Shown here: positions 58,273 through 64,000 of the stretch, in pieces
Position numbering within the stretch: position 1 is the stretch's first letter
How the letters are laid out: the number at the start of each line of letters is the position of its first letter
Source of the DNA: Burkholderiales bacterium
GTDB taxonomy: Bacteria > Pseudomonadota > Gammaproteobacteria > Burkholderiales > WYBJ01
Direction of reading: 5' to 3'
DNA length: 64,000 nt
Assembly: GCA_022841915.1 (NCBI GenBank)
Contig: JALHQN010000006.1
Location: 62,001 to 126,000, forward strand
Translations under genes and position numbers: made by a program
Notes under the pieces: model-generated
Told to the model about the DNA's origin: nothing
Seen by the model: only the letters and a program-made list of their open reading frames with translations
Databases searched by the model: none

Positions 58273-59382
58273 ATGCATCTTTCCGCCGTTCTCAAAGCGC
58301 GCTGTTTGCGCGCCGGAGTCGTTCTGGGCGTCTTCGCGTGTCTGTTCACAGGGGGATTGGAGGGTGTCCCCGAGGCGATCGCGAGCGAGTTGCCGCTGGT
58401 GGTCGTGCTCTCCACCGGCGGCACCATCGCCGGGCGTGGCGGCTCCAGCACGAGCCTCACCGAATACAAAGCCGGAGAGATCCTCGGCTCGGAACTGGTC
58501 GACGCTGTGCCCGAGATCAAAAAGTATGCGAGTGTGCGCGTCGAGCAGATCGTCAACATCGGCAGCACCAACCTCAAGACCGAGGTCTGGCTCACGCTCG
58601 CCAAACGTATCAGCGAGATATTCTCCACCGAACCGAAGGTCGCTGGCGTGGTGATCACCCACGGCACCAACACCCTCGAAGAGACGGCCTATTTCCTCAA
58701 CCTCACCGTCAAGCACGACAATCCCGTCGTGCTGGTGGGCGCCCAGCGACCGGCGACCGCCATCAGCGCGGACGGCCCGCTCAATCTGCTCAACGCCATT
58801 CGTACCGCCGGCGCTGCGGATGCCCGCGGCAAGGGTGTGCTGGTCGTGATGAACGACGAGATCAACGGCGCCCGGGATGTGACCAAATCCAACACCTATC
58901 GCGCCGAGGCGTTCCGCTCGGGTGAGTTGGGTTTCCTGGGGTATGTCGATGCCGACAAAGTGAGCTTTTATCGCGCATCCACCAAACGTCATACATCACG
59001 TTCGGAGTTCGACGTTACGGCACTGAGCAGCCTGCCCAAGGTAGAGATTCTTTATTCCTATCTGGAAGCGGGCACCGCGCCGATTAAGGCATTGGGCGAG
59101 GCCGGTGTCGACGGGATCGTGTTCGCAGGCACGGGTGCGGGCGGCTTGTCGAATCCGGAGCGCGCAGCGATCAAGGCGCTGGGCTCCGCGAACCCGCGGC
59201 CGGTGATCGTGCGCTCCAACCGCACCGGCAATGGCCGCGTCATTCCTCGCAAGGACTACGATGCCGAGGGAATGGTTCCGGGCGACAACCTGAATCCGCA
59301 GAAATGCCGCATCCTGCTCATGCTGGCGCTGACCAAGACGCGTGATCTGAAGGAGATCCGGCGCATCTTCGCCGAATATTGA
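58273..59382 (+). CDS. Periplasmic (type II) L-asparaginase
   Basis: The 369-residue enzyme hydrolyses asparagine to aspartate and ammonia. A signal peptide (about 1-38, ending EAIAS) indicates export, as in type II enzymes. The nucleophile is Thr51 in LSTGGTIAGRGG, and the second motif is VVITHGTNTLEETAYFL with its Thr-Asp-like pair; AISADGPLNLLNAI and GARDVTKSNTYRAEAF follow. AGGAG precedes the ATG at 58273; an in-frame start seven codons upstream is less likely. It is a single gene with hairpins on both sides. Confidence 0.93.
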   Translation: MHLSAVLKARCLRAGVVLGVFACLFTGGLEGVPEAIASELPLVVVLSTGGTIAGRGGSSTSLTEYKAGEILGSELVDAVPEIKKYASVRVEQIVNIGSTNLKTEVWLTLAKRISEIFSTEPKVAGVVITHGTNTLEETAYFLNLTVKHDNPVVLVGAQRPATAISADGPLNLLNAIRTAGAADARGKGVLVVMNDEINGARDVTKSNTYRAEAFRSGELGFLGYVDADKVSFYRASTKRHTSRSEFDVTALSSLPKVEILYSYLEAGTAPIKALGEAGVDGIVFAGTGAGGLSNPERAAIKALGSANPRPVIVRSNRTGNGRVIPRKDYDAEGMVPGDNLNPQKCRILLMLALTKTRDLKEIRRIFAEY

Positions 59383-59678
59383 TGACGCCCGGCGTAGCCC
59401 CCCGCGCGGGAAGCCAGGCTTTTCGCCGGGCCGCCGAGCGGCTTTGATGGCAAAGACATCGGCGAGGCATCGATGAAGCGACCGGGCGCTGCCGAGCGTC
59501 CGATCGCTTCGATGCGCGACGCGATCCATCAGCGAAGCCATCGCAAAGCGGTCAATATGTCCTTGTTCTGCGCTGAGATGCGCGACTAACCTCGGGGCAC
59601 ATCCCGTGCGATCCATTGTCGCCCCTGCCCTAGAGCGAAGTCGTCCGATGCGCACGCGGACTCACCAGGAGATCACGC
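59383..59678. other. 296-bp intergenic region before the PEP-CTERM gene
   Basis: No gene is seen. It holds the stem-loop at 59387-59431 and, immediately before 59679, the AGGAG ribosome site of the next gene. Confidence 0.4.
59387..59431 (+). terminator. Branched hairpin after the asparaginase gene
   Basis: Outer arms GCCCGGCG and CGCCGGGC (8 bp) enclose an inner self-complementary CCCGCGCGGG. It begins 4 nt after the stop codon and lacks a T tract. Confidence 0.4.
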
Positions 59679-60305
59679 ATGCGCACTCTCGCCGTCCTTG
59701 CAGCAATGGCTTTCGCCGGCACAGCCGCTGCCGTTCCGATCAACGTCGCCCTCAACAAACCCGTCTCGCTGAACGGTGTGTTCGGCAATTCGACGCTCGG
59801 CACGCCGATCGTCTGGGCAGACCCGGCCCCGGGGCCGGCTTCGCTGGTGACCGACGGTACGTTCAGTCCGTCCCAGACCAACTGGCAGGTGAACTCTGTA
59901 TGGTGGCATCAGTACGACACTTTGGCGCCACGCCAGATCGTGATCGATCTGCAGGGCACCCACACGCTCATCGGCGCGATCGTGCAGGCCGACAACAACG
60001 AGACCTACCTGCTGGAATACCTGGATGTCGCAGATGCCTGGCAGGCCCTGTGGACCGTCCCGGCCGTCAATACCAACGGCGTCGAAACGCGGCCTGACCC
60101 AGGCAACAACGCCGCCATGTTCGGCTTCGCGCCGGTCGATGCGAAAGCGCTGCGCATCTCGGCCGGCCAAGGGGGGGATCTCTACTTCTCGGTCACGGAA
60201 GTCCAGGCCTTCGCCCAGATCCCGACGCCCGCCACGCTGCCCTTGCTCGGCCTCGGGCTCGCCGGACTGGCTTGCCTGCGTCGACGGGCATCGAAGGCGC
60301 ACTGA
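59679..60305 (+). CDS. PEP-CTERM sorted surface protein with discoidin-like domain
   Basis: The 208-residue exported protein has a signal peptide (about 1-18, LAVLAAMAFAGTAAAVP), a domain that starts NVALNKPVSLNGVFG and continues as a galactose-binding/F5-8 type C-like beta-sandwich (QIVIDLQGTHTLIGAIVQAD, ALRISAGQGGDLYFSVTEVQ), and a C-terminal sorting tail: a TPATLPLLGLGLAGLACL helix then RRRAS. The tail matches PEP-CTERM, with Thr-Pro in place of the usual Glu-Pro. Such proteins are cut by exosortase and linked to exopolysaccharide biofilm. No exosortase is in the window. AGGAG precedes the ATG. Confidence 0.85.
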   Translation: MRTLAVLAAMAFAGTAAAVPINVALNKPVSLNGVFGNSTLGTPIVWADPAPGPASLVTDGTFSPSQTNWQVNSVWWHQYDTLAPRQIVIDLQGTHTLIGAIVQADNNETYLLEYLDVADAWQALWTVPAVNTNGVETRPDPGNNAAMFGFAPVDAKALRISAGQGGDLYFSVTEVQAFAQIPTPATLPLLGLGLAGLACLRRRASKAH

Positions 60306-60394
60306 CCAGCCCACTGGCCATGGCAATGACAGCCCGGCAGCGCTTCCCGCCGAACCCGTCGTTCGCGGGGCCGGGTCTGCGGTTCTAAGCCACG

Positions 60395-61771
60395 TCAGGC
60401 CCGATAAAGCGTACGCAGTTCGCGGACATCCGCCAGCGTGTCGAACTGCCACAAGGCGTCGATCAGGCGCTCCGCCCTGGTTGCGCCGAGGATGGGCACG
60501 ATCAGGTCGCGGACCTTTTCGTTCTCCTCTTCGGGCGTGAGCGGGTTCTCGAACATGCCCTTGGCCGCCATGGTCTGGTGATGCAGACGGCGGCCGTCCT
60601 TGAGCACGATGTCGATCACGGCACGCCAGCGCCGTTGTGGGTCGGTCAACGTGGGGTCGCCGATCGCCTCGATGCGCTTGCGCAAGCTCAGCACGCGCCG
60701 GTCGCGCAAGCGCGCATAGTCATGGGCGGACGCGAACGTCACTGCGCCGTCGATCAGCATCAGCGCGAGCAGGTGCTGGACCGAGATGTCCGGCATGTCG
60801 CGGTTGTTCACGATCTCGAGTTCCTTGTCGGGCATGCGCACGGCGAGCGAGACCATGTCGGTCGCCGTGAACCGGTGCTCCGACATCATCTCGCGCAGGA
60901 CGTGCAGCGGTCCTTGAATCGGGCCGCCGACCGGCCAGCGCTTGATGCTGGCGCGCAGGATTTCATAATCTTCGCCCAGTCCGCGCGCAAGCTCTTCACG
61001 CACGGCGCTACCGGGATCCGGTTCGAAGGTATAGAAGAAGTCGCGCTCGCCCGAGAACACATCGTCCACCCCGGTCCATCCGTGCGCCACCATGAGCGCG
61101 GCCTGGGTACCGTTGTGCGCGGGCATGCCGCCCATCATGTACGCCTTCTCGATGTGGTCGTGATCGCGAAAATTCGTGTACAGCCCGGCCGCTTGCTGGG
61201 CTGTATAAGACAGCACATGGCGCACCTGGCGTGCATCGAGCCTGAGGAGCGACGCTGCCGCCGCCGCGGCCCCGAACAGTTGCCCGAATGCACAGGAGTG
61301 GTGCCCCGAGCGCATGAAGGGCTGCGGCTTGAACGCGAGCAACATCCGCGCGCAGACGTCGTAGCCTAGGATGATCGCTCGCAGGACTTCACGCCCGGAG
61401 AGGCCGTTGCGCTCGCCGATCGCCAGAGCGGCGGGCACCACGCTCGTGCCGGGATGGGTCTGGGAAGGCGGGTGCGTGTCGTCGGTTTCGTCGGCATGGC
61501 CGAACATGCCATTGGCAAGCGCGGCATGCGCTGCGGACGCCCGCATTCCGGTGCCGACGAGGCCGGATTCCGGCTTGCCGCCCAGCGAGCGCGCATAGGC
61601 GATTGCCTTCTCGCCAGGCAGGAGCCGCGTGCCCGAAATCATGGCTCCGAACGTATCGAGGAGGTGAAGTCGAGCACGCCCGACGACGGCCTTGGGTGGC
61701 GCTTTTCGCACCGCACGAGCGATATAGGTGCTCAGTGCGTGCATGTGCGGGGAAATACTCGGTGGCTTCAT
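60395..61771 (-). CDS. MmgE/PrpD family protein
   Basis: The 458-residue protein belongs to the MmgE/PrpD fold, which includes 2-methylcitrate dehydratase and other carboxylate dehydratases or epimerases. It shows the N-terminal HLLDTFGAMISGTRLLPGEK, NGMFGHADETDDTHPPSQTH (the helix rich in acidic/His residues), LALFA-like helices (VVPAALAIGERNGLSGREVL) and a C-terminal domain with RRWRAVIDIVLKDGRRL. AGGGG lies before the ATG. It starts 10 nt after Bug protein 4 on the same strand, so they form an operon in which the transporter protein may bind the enzyme's substrate. Confidence 0.88.
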   Translation of the reverse strand: MKPPSISPHMHALSTYIARAVRKAPPKAVVGRARLHLLDTFGAMISGTRLLPGEKAIAYARSLGGKPESGLVGTGMRASAAHAALANGMFGHADETDDTHPPSQTHPGTSVVPAALAIGERNGLSGREVLRAIILGYDVCARMLLAFKPQPFMRSGHHSCAFGQLFGAAAAAASLLRLDARQVRHVLSYTAQQAAGLYTNFRDHDHIEKAYMMGGMPAHNGTQAALMVAHGWTGVDDVFSGERDFFYTFEPDPGSAVREELARGLGEDYEILRASIKRWPVGGPIQGPLHVLREMMSEHRFTATDMVSLAVRMPDKELEIVNNRDMPDISVQHLLALMLIDGAVTFASAHDYARLRDRRVLSLRKRIEAIGDPTLTDPQRRWRAVIDIVLKDGRRLHHQTMAAKGMFENPLTPEEENEKVRDLIVPILGATRAERLIDALWQFDTLADVRELRTLYRA

Positions 61772-61781
61772 CGCGTATCCC

Positions 61782-62771
61782 CTATTTCAGTGTGATGCCG
61801 GACTTCTTGATCACTTCGGCCCAGGTGGCTGTTTCGCGCTTGATGCGAGCGGCAAGCTCCACCGGCGTGGTCGGTTGAGGATCGAGTCCCTGACGCGACA
61901 TCGCGGCTTGCACATCGGGTAGCCGCAGCGCCTTGATGGCTTCGCCATGGATTCGATCGACGATTGCCTTCGGGGTGCCTCCCGGTAGCAGCAGGCCAAA
62001 CCATAGACCGGCATCAAACCCCGGATATCCGGACTCGGCTACTGTGGGCAGATCGGCCAGCAACTTCGAACGCGTGAGGCTGGTGGTTGCCAACGCGCGC
62101 ACGCGACCCGATTGAATGAAGGGGATGGTCGAGGCGACGGTTCCCACTAGAACCTGCACTTCGCCTGCCAGCACGGCGGCCGCAGCAGGCCCGCCACCCT
62201 TGTAGGGCACCTGGGTCATGTCGATACCTGCGCGCAGCTTGAGCAGTTCGGCCGCCAGATGAATGGCGGTTCCTGTGCCTGCCGACGCGTAGTTCAGTGC
62301 GCCGGGCTTCTGCTTTGCCAGCGCGACCAGTTCGGACAAGCTTTTCACCGGCACACTGGGGTGGACCACCACGACTTGTTCGCCAAGGGCCATTACCGTA
62401 ACGGGCTGCAGCTCTCTTTCGACGCTGAAGTTCATCTTGTAGAGACTGGGGTTCACCGTGAGTACCGTGCTCGTCGATGCCAGCGCGGTATAGCCATCCG
62501 GTGTCGCGCGGGCGACGATCTCGGCGCCCACGTTACCGCCTGCCCCCGCCCGGTTGTCCACGACCCAGGTCTGCCCCATCGCATCCCCGAGCTTGGGCGC
62601 GAGAATGCGAGCCGTGGCGTCGACACCGCCCCCCGCAGCCGATGCGACCACCCATCGTATCGGGCGCTGTGGATAGGTGGCCTCTGCGGATACGGCGAGG
62701 CCGGGCGTAATGACGAGACAGAGCAAGACCGTTGCGCGCACTGCAGCACCATGGATCGTGGTTCGATGCAT
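61782..62771 (-). CDS. Bug-family solute-binding protein (4)
   Basis: The 329-residue protein has a signal peptide (about 1-29, VLLCLVITPGLAVSAEA) and Bug motifs YPQRPIRWVVASAAGGGVDA, VVDNRAGAGGNVGAEIVARA, VPYKGGGPAAAAVLAGEV and the C-terminal GLDPQPTTPVELAARIKRE. The glycine loop after strand 1 (SAAGGGVDA) differs from the usual PPGGxxD. It lies directly upstream of the MmgE/PrpD gene in the same operon. It is divergent from the CHAT-like gene with a 165-bp gap. Confidence 0.92.
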   Translation of the reverse strand: MHRTTIHGAAVRATVLLCLVITPGLAVSAEATYPQRPIRWVVASAAGGGVDATARILAPKLGDAMGQTWVVDNRAGAGGNVGAEIVARATPDGYTALASTSTVLTVNPSLYKMNFSVERELQPVTVMALGEQVVVVHPSVPVKSLSELVALAKQKPGALNYASAGTGTAIHLAAELLKLRAGIDMTQVPYKGGGPAAAAVLAGEVQVLVGTVASTIPFIQSGRVRALATTSLTRSKLLADLPTVAESGYPGFDAGLWFGLLLPGGTPKAIVDRIHGEAIKALRLPDVQAAMSRQGLDPQPTTPVELAARIKRETATWAEVIKKSGITLK

Positions 62772-62936
62772 CAGGGAACATCCTCGGAGGGTGGGCTCTT
62801 GGATTCTACTTCACGAATGCACCGGGACAGCGATACGCGCCGGCCCGTGCAGTACACTTGACCGGACGATGGCTTGCCCCTCCGGGAAGCGGCATCGTCG
62901 CAGCGATACGAACCGTGGCACGACGAGGGAGCCACC

Positions 62937-64000
62937 ATGCCCAAACGAAGATCGGATGTGCGCGTCACGCGCAATCGAGCGCCGGCCGGAACGCAAGCTG
63001 AGCCTGTCATCACCGCCGCACCCGTCGTGGTCGGTTTGCCGGACGACGAGGCGAATGCCTTCGCCTCCCAGCGCTATTTGGCGGAAGACGAGACTGGTCT
63101 CGGTTTGAAGCTCGTGGAAGTGTGGCTCACCTTTCCACCCGGCGATTGGGCAGCGATCGAGGAAGCAGCCATGTCCTGGACCTACGTGCTGCGCAGCCGC
63201 CAGCGCTGGGTCTCCTCGATCGCCGCGTCCGACGAGCATGTCGAGCGGGCCACGGAGCAATTGCAGTCATTCGGGGTTTCTCCAAGCGCGATTCAGCAGC
63301 TTGCCCGTGCCGTTCACATCGAGGTGAGGATGTCGGCCAGCGCGCACGACGACGGTGGCTGGTCGGTGCGCATATTTCCCTGGGAATACGTGATCGCATC
63401 GGCGACACGCCCCTATCGGCATGGCGATCCCATCACGGTCACTCGCACGCTGGATGTCTATCGAGAACTCGTGATTCCGGACGATGCCCGGGCCCGGCCC
63501 ACCTCGGTGCCCGAACTGCGCGTGCTCTACGTGGAAAGCGCGCCCGGAGAGATCGGCAAGCTCTTCAACTTTCGTGGCGAGCGGGAATTGATCGACATCT
63601 ACCTGTCGGTCGGACTGCGCAACCTGAAGCGTCTGTACGCACCCACCCCCAAGGCGTTGAGCGAGGCGATCGCCGCGCACCGGCCGCACATCGTGCATCT
63701 CTCCGGCATGGATTCGCACGAAGCGGCCATACGCCTGCACTGGCTCAGCAACGAGATGCGCACCGTCGCTCCGGGGGCGAAGCCTTCGGTGGCGCCAGAC
63801 CCCGGCGTCAGCGATCAGGGCGATGGCTTCGTGCTCACCGACAGTCACGGGCAGCCGCAGCCTGTCGGCCCTCGCGCGCTCGCCGAGGCGCTCACAGCGG
63901 GCAGGACGTGGTTTCCCTGGCTCGTTTGCATGAACATCGAGAACGCGGGATCGCGGCTCGCGGCGAGGGCAGTGCAATGGGGATGTCATGCGGCCGTCGG
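62937..64000 (+). CDS. CHAT-like (caspase-fold) protein, 3' end beyond the window
   Basis: The frame is open from the ATG at 62937, preceded by GAGGGAG with a 5-nt gap, to the window edge, giving 354 residues so far. Residues 1-30 are basic and disordered. Later segments follow the CHAT plan: IFPWEYVIAS (the usual PWE), LRVLYVESAPGEIGKLFNFR, PTPKALSEAIAAHRPHIVHL, GDGFVLTDSHGQPQPVGPRA and WFPWLVCMNIENAGSRLAAR, ending AVQWGCHAAVG. In active CHAT proteases the histidine lies in a GHG motif and the cysteine in NAC. Here these read SGMDS (257-260 region) and NIE (333-335), so catalysis looks lost or moved. The role is unknown; CHAT proteins act in signalling and defence in other systems. Confidence 0.6.
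   Translation, partial: MPKRRSDVRVTRNRAPAGTQAEPVITAAPVVVGLPDDEANAFASQRYLAEDETGLGLKLVEVWLTFPPGDWAAIEEAAMSWTYVLRSRQRWVSSIAASDEHVERATEQLQSFGVSPSAIQQLARAVHIEVRMSASAHDDGGWSVRIFPWEYVIASATRPYRHGDPITVTRTLDVYRELVIPDDARARPTSVPELRVLYVESAPGEIGKLFNFRGERELIDIYLSVGLRNLKRLYAPTPKALSEAIAAHRPHIVHLSGMDSHEAAIRLHWLSNEMRTVAPGAKPSVAPDPGVSDQGDGFVLTDSHGQPQPVGPRALAEALTAGRTWFPWLVCMNIENAGSRLAARAVQWGCHAAV

Overview
The window is about 64 kb of GC-rich bacterial chromosome. Its gene orders point to a betaproteobacterium, probably of the order Burkholderiales: ppsA-pyrG-kdsA-eno-ftsB, rne/rluC, the block yceD-rpmF-plsX-fabH-fabD-fabG-acpP-fabF-pabC-mltG-tmk-holB-tatD-ankyrin, and many Bug-type solute-binding proteins of tripartite tricarboxylate transporters. 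A PEP-CTERM sorted protein also fits that group. This assignment is an inference from gene order and families, not from a phylogenetic marker. I saw no rRNA, tRNA, CRISPR array, insertion sequence or prophage.

Bases 1-33.8 kb are mostly housekeeping genes. They begin with the 3' end of ppsA, then pyrG, kdsA, eno, ftsB and folD. A very large orphan flavin/iron-sulfur oxidoreductase (6242-9751) follows. Next come an aromatic aminotransferase, uvrB, a low-molecular-weight tyrosine phosphatase, a PrpF-like isomerase and rne. Facing away from rne are rluC, a HAD phosphatase and an S49 peptidase. Past an RsmI-like methylase and a Maf pyrophosphatase on the minus strand lies the large fatty-acid/envelope/replication block. 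It starts at a near-consensus promoter that overlaps the start of the divergent maf gene. Many genes in it overlap by 1-8 nt, and several use TTG or GTG starts.

Between 33.8 and 34.1 kb is a stretch of nested hairpins behind a TATAAT box, a candidate structured RNA. From 34.1 to 48.3 kb the genes are mostly on the minus strand and catabolic or stress-related: a thiolase with a 3-hydroxyacyl-CoA dehydrogenase, an amidase, an NDP-forming acyl-CoA synthetase, a cyclopropane fatty acid synthase, glutamine-dependent NAD synthetase, an unknown 152-residue protein, a ThDP enzyme, a SixA-like protein with altered catalytic residues, and a TerC-family membrane protein.

From 48.6 kb to the end the region is accessory. 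It carries four Bug solute-binding proteins, two of them flanking a CaiB/BaiF CoA-transferase and one in an operon with an MmgE/PrpD protein. It also has a small group of a glycine-rich membrane protein, a ferritin-like protein and a ZIP metal transporter, then two alpha/beta hydrolases, a periplasmic asparaginase and a discoidin-like PEP-CTERM protein. The last gene (62937 to the edge) is cut by the window. It looks like a CHAT-fold (caspase-like) protein in which both usual catalytic residues appear to be replaced. It and the large oxidoreductase are the least-explained genes here.
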